Positions 1 to 7,305 of a stretch of DNA of 15,712 nucleotides are shown here, piece after piece (position 1 is the first letter of the stretch; each line of letters begins with the position of its first letter). Both the position numbers and the translations under genes were made by a program. The stretch covers positions 1 to 15,712 of the forward strand of contig NZ_JAVKPH010000052.1 of assembly GCF_031432425.1 (NCBI RefSeq), in the 5' to 3' direction. The notes beneath the pieces were generated by a model. The model saw only the letters and a list, made by a program, of their open reading frames with translations, was not told the DNA's origin and did no database searches. The DNA comes from Ruixingdingia sedimenti (GTDB lineage: Bacteria > Pseudomonadota > Alphaproteobacteria > Rhodobacterales > Rhodobacteraceae).

Positions 1-110
1 GATCGAGCGTGATCCGCGACGTCATCCCGGCCAAGGAAGTGCTCGACCGGCTGGTCAACGAAACCGTCGAAACCCTCAAGGCCATGCCAGGCCGCGTTAC
101 CTTCGGGTGA
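1..110 (+). CDS. C-terminal end of a probable nitronate monooxygenase (2-nitropropane dioxygenase family)
   Basis: The window opens inside a plus-strand gene read from base 3 and ending at TGA 108-110. The visible 35 residues contain the stretches VIRDVIPAKEVLDRLV and ETLKAMPGRVTFG. A short 'IRDIP...ELVDRIV.EA' helix near the C-terminus is typical of NAD(P)H-dependent flavin oxidoreductases of the nitronate monooxygenase family, which use FMN to oxidise alkyl nitronates. That assignment rests on a short tail only. An enoyl-reductase-like or other flavin-dependent TIM-barrel enzyme is also possible. It lies 60 bases upstream of the next gene on the same strand and is probably co-transcribed with it. 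Confidence 0.5.
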   Translation, partial: SSVIRDVIPAKEVLDRLVNETVETLKAMPGRVTFG

Positions 111-116
111 TATGAA

Positions 117-136
117 CCGCGCGGCCTGCCGCGCGG
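117..136 (+). other. Intercistronic 8-bp hairpin
   Basis: CCGCGCGG at 117-124 is followed by the loop CCTG and a second CCGCGCGG at 129-136, giving a perfect 8-bp stem. It starts seven bases after the stop of the first gene. No T-run follows, so it may be an mRNA-stabilising or processing structure rather than a terminator. Confidence 0.5.
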
Positions 137-170
137 CACCGACAATCATCGGCAAACAGGGAGGAAACCG

Positions 171-518
171 ATGCCGCGTTTCGATTTCATTGTCTTCACC
201 AATTGCAAGGAAGGCACCGACGATGTCTTCAACGAATGGTACACCAACCAGCACCTTCAGGATGTGATGCGCATCCCGGGCGTCGTCAGCTCGCAGCGTT
301 TCGTGCGCAGCGAACACCAGCGCGACCCGGGGCCGTTCGAATGGAAATACCTCGCCGTCTACAATTGCGACACCGATGACGTGGACAGCATCATCGACCA
401 GATCCGCAAACGCGTGAACACCGACGCCATGCCGATCAGCGACACCCTGGCCGAAAAGCGGTTCTTCTGCGTGTTCGAGCCGATCACCGAGATGCAATAT
501 CCGAAGGACAAGGGCTGA
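171..518 (+). CDS. Small dimeric alpha/beta-barrel protein (EthD/DUF4286-like)
   Basis: This encodes 115 aa from ATG 171, preceded by a good ribosome binding site (GGGAGG at about 160-165). The N-terminal half has FDFIVFTNCKEGTDDVFNEW followed by HLQDVMRIPGVVSSQRF. The pattern of beta strand, 'EFNEWY...H' helix and 'PGV..QRF' strand is typical of ferredoxin-like dimeric alpha-beta barrel proteins such as EthD and DUF4286. Members often sit next to oxidoreductases in catabolic clusters, sometimes as small accessory or isomerase-like proteins. No catalytic residue can be assigned from sequence alone. It is cytoplasmic, with no signal peptide. The flanking flavin oxidoreductase tail and the downstream epimerase and MmgE/PrpD genes suggest a degradative pathway, but the substrate is unknown. 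Confidence 0.7.
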   Translation: MPRFDFIVFTNCKEGTDDVFNEWYTNQHLQDVMRIPGVVSSQRFVRSEHQRDPGPFEWKYLAVYNCDTDDVDSIIDQIRKRVNTDAMPISDTLAEKRFFCVFEPITEMQYPKDKG

Positions 519-525
519 GGCCCCC

Positions 526-551
526 GGGCCGGCCCCCGTGGCCGGCCCTTT
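526..551 (+). terminator. Rho-independent-type hairpin between the 115-aa gene and the epimerase
   Basis: GGGCCGGCC (526-534), loop CCCGT (535-539) and GGCCGGCCC (540-548) form a perfect 9-bp stem followed by TTT (549-551). It begins eight bases after the 115-aa gene's stop and ends about seven bases before the epimerase's ribosome binding site. It may terminate part of the transcription or act as an attenuator inside the operon. Confidence 0.6.
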
Positions 552-571
552 CGTTGCGGGAGGAGGAAGAG

Positions 572-1564
572 ATGCCGGACATCGCCGGGGGAAAATATGT
601 CGTCGTGGGCGGGGCGAGCCTTCTGGGTTCGCATATCGGCGAGCAGTTGCTGGCCGGGGGCGCGCGCGCGGTGGTGTTGCTCGACAACCTGTCGCTCGGC
701 TCCACCGACACTATCGACGCGCTGCTAACGGATCCGCGGTGCAGGTTTGTCCGGGGCGACATGCTGCGGATGAACGAACTGTTCGACCCCTGCAAGGACG
801 CGGACGGGGTGTTCGCGGTGGCGGGGTTCCTCGGCAAGCCGATGGCGGCCAACCCCTGGGTGGGGATCGACGTCAACGTCCGCGGCTTGCAGAACGTGCT
901 GGAGGCCGCGCGCGTGCAGGGCGTGCGCAAGGTGGTGTTCTCGTCCTCCATCGGCGTCTATGGCGCACCGGGGACGGAACCCAACAGCGAGGAGGCGCCG
1001 CTGCGCTGGCAGGGCATGCCGCCGCCCCTGATGCTCTACTGTGCGTCCAAGGTGATGGGCGAGGCGTTGGGATACCTCTACGGCCAGCAGCACGGGGTGG
1101 ATTTCCTCGCCCTGCGCTATTCCTGCCTTTACGGCGAGCGGCTGCACACCCGCGCGCTGGACGCGACCCGGATGATCGAGACCTGGGAACAGATCCGCGC
1201 CGGCAAGGCCCCGCTGATCGAGGGCAACCCCGCACAGGTGCAGGATTTCGTCTATATCGGCGACGTGGCGCGCGCGAACCTGATGGCGATGGAAAGCGCC
1301 GCGACCGGCACGGCGATGAACATCGCCTCGGGCCATGACGCGACGCTGCAGGAGGTGGCGGATCTGATGTGCAGGGTCTGCGGCAGCGACCTGCAACCGC
1401 AGATCCGGCTGGATACGGCGCGGATGAACATGCCCGTCACCACCCGGCTCGGCTTCGATATCGCCCGCGCGAAGGCGTTGACCGGATGGGAACCGCAGGT
1501 CGGGCTGGAAGAGGGCATGCGCCGTCTTGTCGCCTGGCTGGACCAGAAGAACCGCAGCGTCTGA
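572..1564 (+). CDS. NAD-dependent epimerase/dehydratase (extended SDR family)
   Basis: This encodes 330 aa. ATG 572 is chosen because AGGAGGAAGAG lies directly before it. An in-frame TTG at 554 would place that ribosome binding site inside the coding region. The Rossmann nucleotide-binding loop is VVGGASLLGSH (about residues 11-21), with D38 after the second strand as expected for NAD(H). The catalytic set is visible: Ser124-126 in VFSSSIGVYG and Tyr156-x3-Lys160 in YCASK. Extended SDRs of this kind act on nucleotide sugars or other hydroxylated compounds. The motif GGASLLG differs slightly from the usual GGAGFIG. Eleven bases separate it from the MmgE/PrpD gene downstream, so the two are probably co-translated. 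The substrate cannot be named from sequence. Confidence 0.88.
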   Translation: MPDIAGGKYVVVGGASLLGSHIGEQLLAGGARAVVLLDNLSLGSTDTIDALLTDPRCRFVRGDMLRMNELFDPCKDADGVFAVAGFLGKPMAANPWVGIDVNVRGLQNVLEAARVQGVRKVVFSSSIGVYGAPGTEPNSEEAPLRWQGMPPPLMLYCASKVMGEALGYLYGQQHGVDFLALRYSCLYGERLHTRALDATRMIETWEQIRAGKAPLIEGNPAQVQDFVYIGDVARANLMAMESAATGTAMNIASGHDATLQEVADLMCRVCGSDLQPQIRLDTARMNMPVTTRLGFDIARAKALTGWEPQVGLEEGMRRLVAWLDQKNRSV

Positions 1565-1575
1565 GGGAGAGGGCC

Positions 1576-2988
1576 ATGCATCGGCAATTGCTGAACGAAC
1601 TCACCGCCTTCGCCGCCGATACGCGCTATGAGGATCTGCCCGAAAGGGTGGTGGAGGAAACGATCCGCATCATCCTCGATTCCATCGGCTGCGGGCTGGC
1701 GGGCGTGACCCACCGGCGGGGCCGGATCGGGGTGGACCACGGGCGCGCGCAGGGGGGCGATGCGGCGACGATCCTCGGGACCGGGGAACGCGCCTCGGTC
1801 ATGGGCGCGGCCTTCGCCAATGCCGAACTGATCAACGCGCTCGACCATGACGCGGTGCTGCCGCCCGGGCATGTCTGCCCCTATGTGCTGCCCGGGGCGC
1901 TGGCCACGGCAGAGGCGCTGCGGCTGACCGGGAAAGACCTGATCCTTGCCACCGCCATCGCGCATGAGATGTCGAACCGCATCGGCAAGGCGATGGACTA
2001 TCTGCGCGACATCATCGACGGGCAGGTCAGCCCGCCCCCCGTCTGGGGGTTCGCCAGCACGATCTTCGGCGCCACGGCGGCGGTGGCGCGGCTGCGCGGG
2101 GTTTCGCCCGACCAGATGCGCAACGCGCTGTCGATCGCGGCCATCATCTCGCCGGTCAATTCCGCCGCGGCCTGGCGGCAGCATGCGCCGGCGACGACGA
2201 TCAAGTACATGTTGGGCGGCTGGCTGGCGCAGGGGGCGCTGACGGCGGCGCAGATGGCGGAACTGGGCCACCGGGGCGACGACGACATCTTCGACCCCGA
2301 ATTCGGTTATCCGCGCTTCATCGGCACCCGCCGCTGGCAGCCGGAAAACGCCCTGCGCGGCCTCGGGACGGACTGGATCTTCCCGCGCGAAAGTTCGTTC
2401 AAGCCCTATCCGCATTGCCGCGTGCTGCATGCGCCGCTGGACGCGCTGACGGAAATCGTCACGGCCCAGAACCTGCGCCCGGACGAGATCGAGGAGATCA
2501 CCGTCTGGGTGGAGGGCTTCGTCGAACGCCCGATCTGGATGAACAACGCGATCACCGATGTGACCGACGCGCAGTTTTCCATCGCCCATGGCATGGCGCT
2601 CGGCGCGCATCGCTTTGCGTCGGGGCCCGACTGGCAGCGGCCCGAGAACGTCCATGCGCCCTCGGTCATGGCGCTGATGGAACGGGTGCGGCATGTGGTG
2701 CACCCGGACTATGTGAAATCGCTGCTGGCCGATGGCGGCAGCCGCCCCTCGCGGGTCGAGGTGCGGGCGCGCGGGCAGGTGTTCGCGGCCGAACGCAGCC
2801 ACCCCAAGGGCACCGGCGCCCCGGGCAGCGCGACCTTCTTCACCACGCCGGAACTGGTGGACAAGTTCCTGTCGAACGCCGGGCATGTGATGGCGGCGGA
2901 TCGGGCGCAGGCGCTGGCCGAGGCGCTGCTGAACCTGCCCGGGGTGGCCGATACCGCCGATCTGATGCGCTGCATGGGGCCGCAATAG
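1576..2988 (+). CDS. MmgE/PrpD family protein
   Basis: This encodes 470 aa from ATG 1576, eleven bases after the epimerase stop and behind a GAGGGAGAGGG purine stretch. Family hallmarks are the N-terminal helical start with LDSIGCGLAG (about residues 34-43), the motif NAELINALDHDA (82-93) and the late KPYPHCRVLH segment (276-285). The family includes 2-methylcitrate dehydratase (PrpD) and cis-aconitate decarboxylase, and usually dehydrates or isomerises small carboxylic acids. Many members have unknown substrates. No prpB or prpC neighbour is seen, so a propionate role is not supported. Its context (flavin oxidoreductase, EthD-like protein, epimerase) suggests a catabolic pathway for an unidentified organic acid. 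Confidence 0.88.
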   Translation: MHRQLLNELTAFAADTRYEDLPERVVEETIRIILDSIGCGLAGVTHRRGRIGVDHGRAQGGDAATILGTGERASVMGAAFANAELINALDHDAVLPPGHVCPYVLPGALATAEALRLTGKDLILATAIAHEMSNRIGKAMDYLRDIIDGQVSPPPVWGFASTIFGATAAVARLRGVSPDQMRNALSIAAIISPVNSAAAWRQHAPATTIKYMLGGWLAQGALTAAQMAELGHRGDDDIFDPEFGYPRFIGTRRWQPENALRGLGTDWIFPRESSFKPYPHCRVLHAPLDALTEIVTAQNLRPDEIEEITVWVEGFVERPIWMNNAITDVTDAQFSIAHGMALGAHRFASGPDWQRPENVHAPSVMALMERVRHVVHPDYVKSLLADGGSRPSRVEVRARGQVFAAERSHPKGTGAPGSATFFTTPELVDKFLSNAGHVMAADRAQALAEALLNLPGVADTADLMRCMGPQ

Positions 2989-3014
2989 GGCCGCCCCGGC
3001 CTGCGGGGGGGCCC
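2988..3014 (+). terminator. Terminator-like hairpin after the MmgE/PrpD gene
   Basis: GGGCCGCCCC (2988-2997) can pair with GGGGGGGCCC (3005-3014) through a 7-base loop, with one mismatch. It starts at the last base of the TAG stop codon. There is no clear T-run, so the termination role is inferred from position at the end of a plus-strand unit facing the converging alaX gene. Confidence 0.4.
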
Positions 3015-3032
3015 CTGCCCGGCGTTTGTGCC

Positions 3033-3097
3033 GGTGGAAAGGGCGGGGGCCTCCGGCGGGGATATTCAAGGGACAGAAAGTGACGGGGGCCGGGCTC
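3033..3097 (+). repeat. GC-rich intergenic repeat, type A copy 1
   Basis: This 65-bp block matches 8986-9049. The first 34 positions differ at two bases and share GGCCTCCGGCGGGGATATT. The rest shares GGACAGAAAGTGA and CGGGCTC, with one indel and a few changes. It fills the gap between the converging MmgE/PrpD and alaX genes, and its last bases touch the alaX stop codon. The repeat is seen directly. A role as terminator or REP-like element is inferred. Confidence 0.8.
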
Positions 3098-3815
3098 AGA
3101 GATCGAGCGTCAGGGTCACGCGGCGGTTCTGGCGGCCCTTCTTTTCGATCTTGCCGAACGTCACATGGCCGATTTCTGCCGTGCGCGCGACATGGGTGCC
3201 GCCGCAGGGTTGCAGATCCACCTGATCCGCCCCCGCGCCGATCCGCACCAGCCGCACCCGCCCCTGCCCCGCGGGCGGCATCACCGACATGGTTTTCACC
3301 AGCCCCGGATTGGCGGCCAGTTCGGCATCGGTGATCCAGTCCTCGGTCACGGGCAGGTCGCGGACGATCAGCGCGTTCAGCGCGGATTCGAGCGCCGCCG
3401 CATCCGCCGGCGCCTCCAGCATGTCGAAATCGAGCCGCCCCTTGCCGGCCCCGATCTGCCCGCCCGTCACCGGCAGCGGGATCACCACCGACAGCAGGTG
3501 CAGCGCGGTATGCACGCGCATGTGCAGATGGCGCCGGTCCCAGTCGAGCCGTTGCAGCACCTCTGCCCCCGGCGGCGGCATCGGCGCGGGTTCGGCCGGG
3601 ACCAGCACCACCGCGCCCCCCTCGCCCTTGAGCGTGGTGGCGATGGCGATGCGCCCGCCGTCCCAGTCCAGCGCGCCGCCGTCGCCCGGCTGCCCGCCCC
3701 CGGTGGGGTAGAACAGCGGCCGGTCCAGCACGATCCCGCCTTCCGGCGTATGGGCCAGCACGCGGGCGGGGGCCTGGCGGAGGTAGGGATCGGTGCGGAA
3801 CAGGTATTCGGTCAT
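3096..3815 (-). CDS. alaX: Alanyl-tRNA editing protein (AlaX family)
   Basis: This encodes 239 aa, a free-standing homologue of the alanyl-tRNA synthetase editing domain. The family hydrolyses Ser-tRNA-Ala and/or Gly-tRNA-Ala and so prevents mistranslation. The conserved start LFYPTGGGQPGD (about residues 34-45) is present. The zinc-binding residues are visible as H102 and H106 in HTALH and as C204 and H208 in CGGTH. The length fits AlaX forms that carry the N-terminal beta-barrel-like region. The start is ATG at 3815, with AGGGGGG upstream. That ribosome binding site abuts the TAA of the mscS-family gene 12 bases away, so translation is probably coupled. It is the last gene of the trgA-to-alaX run. 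Its C-terminal end meets repeat A. Confidence 0.92.
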   Translation of the reverse strand: MTEYLFRTDPYLRQAPARVLAHTPEGGIVLDRPLFYPTGGGQPGDGGALDWDGGRIAIATTLKGEGGAVVLVPAEPAPMPPPGAEVLQRLDWDRRHLHMRVHTALHLLSVVIPLPVTGGQIGAGKGRLDFDMLEAPADAAALESALNALIVRDLPVTEDWITDAELAANPGLVKTMSVMPPAGQGRVRLVRIGAGADQVDLQPCGGTHVARTAEIGHVTFGKIEKKGRQNRRVTLTLDL

Positions 3816-3827
3816 CGGCGCCCCCCT

Positions 3828-6245
3828 TTACGGCGTCCCGTCATCCGCGATCGCCTCGCTGTCCTGCAACACGGCCAGCGCGGTCAGCATGGGCGAGGCG
3901 GGCGCGGCGGGGCGCGGCCAGACATCGCGCGGCGCGACCGAGATGCCGATGCCTTCCTCGGCGAAACGTTCCGCGATCTGGTGATTGATCTCGGACCGCA
4001 CCGGCATGATGAAGTTCACGTCGCGCAGGATCACGCGGATCTCGAAATTCATGCTTTCCGGCGCCAGCGCCGTCAGCAGCACCGTGGGCGGCGGATTCAT
4101 CACCGCAAGGGGCTGCGCCTCGGCGATTTCCTGGAGGATGCGTTCGACCTTGCGGGTGTCGGCGCCATAGGCCACCCCCACCGTCACGATCAGCCGCCCG
4201 TTCAGGTTGAACCGCGTCCAGTTCGTCACCCGCCCCGCGATGAGGTCGGAGTTGGGGACGATCACATCGGTGCGGTCGAAGGTCTGGATGCGGGTGGAAC
4301 GGACGGAAATCCCCCGCACCGTGCCCATGACCCCGCCGACCTCGATCCAGTCGCCCTCGGATACCGGGCGCTCGATCAGCAGGATGATGCCGGACACGAA
4401 GTTCGACACGATGTTCTGCAAGCCGAAACCGATGCCGACCGACAGCGCCCCCGCGACGATGGCGAGGCTCGACAGGTCGATGCCCGCCGCGGTGATCGCC
4501 GCCAGCGCCGCCAGCATGATGCCCAGATAGCCGAGCCCCACGACGATCGCGTTCTGCCCGCCCTTGTCGAGCGAGGTCTTGGGCAGGACCGATGTCTGCA
4601 AGGCCCCCTGCACAAGCCGGGTGAGCGCATAGCCCACGACGAAGACCACCGTGAAGACCACGAAATCCGAGGGCGAGACGCGCGTCTGCCCGAAGGTGAA
4701 CCCCTCGCGGAAGCGGTTCCACAGTTCCTCGAGATCGGCGACGCGCGCGCCCCAGATCAGCGCGAATACCGGCAGCACCGCCAGCAGCAGCAGGAACCCC
4801 ACCACCACGGGAAACAGCGCATCGCGCGCGCCGTCCTCGCCCCGCGTCACCAGCGCGTAGAGATCGCCCACGAACCGCTGCGCGATCAGCAGAAGCCCGA
4901 ACAGCATCAGCGACAGGATCGCCGGATAGACCACGGCGGAGGCCGCGGGCACATAGCCCACCGCCGCCAGCAGCGGCCCCACGGCGCCGATCGCCATTGC
5001 GGCGCGCCCCACCAGCAGGATCAGCCGGTTGCGATAGCTGACGGGTTCGCCCTGCGTCGCATCGTTGCGCGTGTGCAGCACCAGAAGCTGGCCCAGGCGG
5101 AACAGGATGATCCCCGCCAGCACCAGCACCGGAAAGCTCAGCACCGCCGTCGCGGCCTCGGACCGGCCCGAATCCATCACCGCGCGGCGCAGCAGGTCGA
5201 GCCCGATCACCACCCCGAAGGCGGCGACCAGAAGCCGGCCCTCGGCCCGCCGGTCGGGGGCCAGGCGCAGCAGGGCGTCGCTGCGGTCGTCGCGCGGGAA
5301 GATGCGCCCGCCGAGCCAGATCGTGGTGAACACGAAAAGGCCCACCATCGGCAGCGTCGATACCAGCACATCGCCCAGCAGACCCACCATGCCGGTCGCC
5401 CGGATCGCCGCGACCAGCGCGTAGACCCCGCCCGCCGGCAGCACGATCTGGCCCAGAGAGACGACCAGCGCCCAGACATCGCGCCCGCGCGCGGTGGCCT
5501 TCTGGTGCATGCGCTGCGACAGCGTCTCCATCCACGCCCGCCCGCGCAGGATCAGCACCCCGGCGAAGGCGAGGTAAAGCAGGATCAGCGGCAGGTTCGC
5601 CTCTGCCTCCGCCCGGCGGGGCTCGCTGGCCCAGGCGCGCTCGACCTCCGACCACAGCGCCTTGTTGGTGTCGCGCAGTTCCCCCCATCCGGCCGGCCAG
5701 TTCGCCGGATTGAGCGGCGAGGGCCAGAGCCGCAGCAACTCGTCCGCCTGCCGTTCGCGCAGGATGCTGTCGATTTCGCGGATGAGGCCGTCGGCGCGGC
5801 GATACGCCTCTTCGGCCGTCAATCCGGGGGCCTGAAGCCGGGCGAGTTCCTGTTCCAGTTCCTTGCGCCGGGTCGCGATCTCTTCGGGTTCGGTCGCGCC
5901 TTCCGCCGGTACGGGGCCCAGAACCCCGATCTGCGCCCGGATGGTCTCGATCCGCGTGGTGTTGGTGCGCTGCGCGCTCAGGAACCTTTCGCGCCAGTCC
6001 ACCAGCTGCGCGCGCAGCTGTTCCAGCGACAGGTTGGTGGCGCGGCTGTCCTCGGTCGCGGCCTCGACCTGGCGGGCGAAATCGGCCCAGGCGTCATAGT
6101 CGGGCAACTGGACGGCGGGCTGGTCGGACCCCGTCTGCGCCGCGGCTGTGCCCAGCCACCAGGAAATGTTCTGCGCCGCCGCCGGACCCGCGGCCCACAG
6201 CGCCAGGGCCGCCAGCAGCGCAAGCAGGGCGACGGCGCGGCGCAT
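3828..6245 (-). CDS. MscS-family mechanosensitive ion channel with N-terminal DUF3772
   Basis: This encodes 805 aa from ATG 6245, which shares its A with the TGA stop of cysK (TGATG). An open frame continues further upstream, but the methionine here begins a clear signal peptide: MRR, a leucine/alanine-rich core, then AxA cleavage near residue 24. Next comes a charged helical periplasmic region of about 60-180 (DUF3772-like, rich in E/R heptads), followed by many hydrophobic segments from about 215 to 590. The MscS core follows, with GFGLQNIVSNFVSGI at 606-620 (pore helix TM3), then RPVSEGDWIEVGG and VPNSD of the beta domain. It is a large MscK/MscM-like channel of the inner membrane that releases solutes on hypo-osmotic shock. 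Its place in an operon with trgA, trgB and cysK is unusual but gives no specific ligand. Confidence 0.93.
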   Translation of the reverse strand: MRRAVALLALLAALALWAAGPAAAQNISWWLGTAAAQTGSDQPAVQLPDYDAWADFARQVEAATEDSRATNLSLEQLRAQLVDWRERFLSAQRTNTTRIETIRAQIGVLGPVPAEGATEPEEIATRRKELEQELARLQAPGLTAEEAYRRADGLIREIDSILRERQADELLRLWPSPLNPANWPAGWGELRDTNKALWSEVERAWASEPRRAEAEANLPLILLYLAFAGVLILRGRAWMETLSQRMHQKATARGRDVWALVVSLGQIVLPAGGVYALVAAIRATGMVGLLGDVLVSTLPMVGLFVFTTIWLGGRIFPRDDRSDALLRLAPDRRAEGRLLVAAFGVVIGLDLLRRAVMDSGRSEAATAVLSFPVLVLAGIILFRLGQLLVLHTRNDATQGEPVSYRNRLILLVGRAAMAIGAVGPLLAAVGYVPAASAVVYPAILSLMLFGLLLIAQRFVGDLYALVTRGEDGARDALFPVVVGFLLLLAVLPVFALIWGARVADLEELWNRFREGFTFGQTRVSPSDFVVFTVVFVVGYALTRLVQGALQTSVLPKTSLDKGGQNAIVVGLGYLGIMLAALAAITAAGIDLSSLAIVAGALSVGIGFGLQNIVSNFVSGIILLIERPVSEGDWIEVGGVMGTVRGISVRSTRIQTFDRTDVIVPNSDLIAGRVTNWTRFNLNGRLIVTVGVAYGADTRKVERILQEIAEAQPLAVMNPPPTVLLTALAPESMNFEIRVILRDVNFIMPVRSEINHQIAERFAEEGIGISVAPRDVWPRPAAPASPMLTALAVLQDSEAIADDGTP

Positions 6246-7276
6246 CAGCCCTCGTAGACCTCTGGCAGCGCGCGGCCCGGGCCGTCGAGCCAGGCCGGAA
6301 CCGGCAGGCCCTTGGCGCGCAGGAATTCGGGGTTGAACAGCTTCGACTGATAGCGCGTGCCGTAATCGCACAGCACCGTCACGATGGTGTGCCCCGGCCC
6401 CATGTGCCGCGCCATGCGGATCGCGCCCGCCACGTTGATCCCGGACGACCCGCCAAGGCACAGCCCCTCTTCGGCCAGCAGGTCAAAGACGATCGGCAGC
6501 GCCTCGGTATCCGGGACGCGGCAGGCGAAATCGGGGGTGAAGCCTTCGAGGTTCGCGGTCACGCGCCCCTGCCCGATGCCCTCGGTGATCGAGTTGCCTT
6601 CGGATTTCAGCACGCCGTCGGTATAGAAGGAATAAAGCGCCGCGCCCTCGGGATCGGCCAGCCCGATCTTGACCCCCTTGGGTTGCAGCGCCATCGCCAC
6701 CCCCGCGAGCGTCCCGCCCGACCCCACCGCGCAGATGAAGCCGTCGACCTTGCCGCCGGTCTGGTCCCAGATTTCCGGCCCCGTGGTTTCGGCATGCGCC
6801 TGCCGGTTCGCCACGTTGTCGAACTGGTTCGCCCAGATCGCACCGTTGGGTTCGGTTCTGGCAAGTTCGGCGGCCAGACGGCCCGAATAGCGCACGTAAT
6901 TGTTCGGATTCGAATAGGGCGCCGCGGGCACCTGCACCAGTTCGGCGCCTGCCAGCCGCAGCATGTCCTTCTTTTCCTGGCTCTGCGTTTCCGGGATCAC
7001 GATCACCGTGCGAAAGCCCATGCTGGCCCCCACCAGCGCCAGCCCGATCCCGGTATTGCCCGCCGTGCCCTCGACGATGGTGCCGCCGGGTTTCAGTTGC
7101 CCCTTCGCCACCGCGTCGCGGATGATGTAGAGCGCGGCGCGGTCCTTGATCGACTGGCCGGGGTTCAGGAACTCTGCCTTGCCCCAGATCTCGCAGCCCG
7201 TCGCGGCGCTGGCCTTGCGCAGCCGGATCAGGGGGGTCTTGCCGATGCTGTCGGCCAGGTCGCTGCACATGCGCAT
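6245..7276 (-). CDS. cysK: Cysteine synthase A (O-acetylserine sulfhydrylase)
   Basis: This encodes 343 aa, a fold-type II PLP enzyme that makes L-cysteine from O-acetylserine and sulfide in the cytoplasm. The PLP lysine is K44 in NPGQSIKDRAA. The phosphate- and substrate-binding loop is EGTAGNTGIGLA (69-80), where the more common TSGNTG has alanine in place of serine. ATG 7276 is chosen over the in-frame ATG two codons later because AAAGGAG sits six bases before it. The gene starts 29 bases after the trgB stop. In Rhodobacter sphaeroides, as I recall, cysK lies just downstream of trgAB and affects tellurite resistance, which fits this order. Cystathionine beta-synthase is less likely because no CBS domains follow. 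Confidence 0.93.
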   Translation of the reverse strand: MRMCSDLADSIGKTPLIRLRKASAATGCEIWGKAEFLNPGQSIKDRAALYIIRDAVAKGQLKPGGTIVEGTAGNTGIGLALVGASMGFRTVIVIPETQSQEKKDMLRLAGAELVQVPAAPYSNPNNYVRYSGRLAAELARTEPNGAIWANQFDNVANRQAHAETTGPEIWDQTGGKVDGFICAVGSGGTLAGVAMALQPKGVKIGLADPEGAALYSFYTDGVLKSEGNSITEGIGQGRVTANLEGFTPDFACRVPDTEALPIVFDLLAEEGLCLGGSSGINVAGAIRMARHMGPGHTIVTVLCDYGTRYQSKLFNPEFLRAKGLPVPAWLDGPGRALPEVYEG

Positions 7277-7305
7277 CGCGGGCTCCTTTGGTTTTCCCCA
7301 CAGGT

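Noticed and set aside
1252..3069. A minus-strand open frame of about 605 codons antisense to the epimerase and MmgE/PrpD genes
   Set aside because: It has the same antisense composition, and the plus-strand genes carry the family motifs and ribosome binding sites.
3165..6257. A plus-strand open frame of about 1030 codons antisense to alaX and the mscS-family gene
   Set aside because: It is rich in His, Arg, Gln and Pro, as expected from reading a high-GC gene backwards, has no recognisable domain, and lies opposite two genes with clear family motifs.
6246..6461. N-terminal extension of the mscS-family protein upstream of 6245
   Set aside because: It overlaps the cysK 3' end, is Arg/Gly/Ala-rich, and the methionine at 6245 begins a proper signal peptide in a TGATG overlap.
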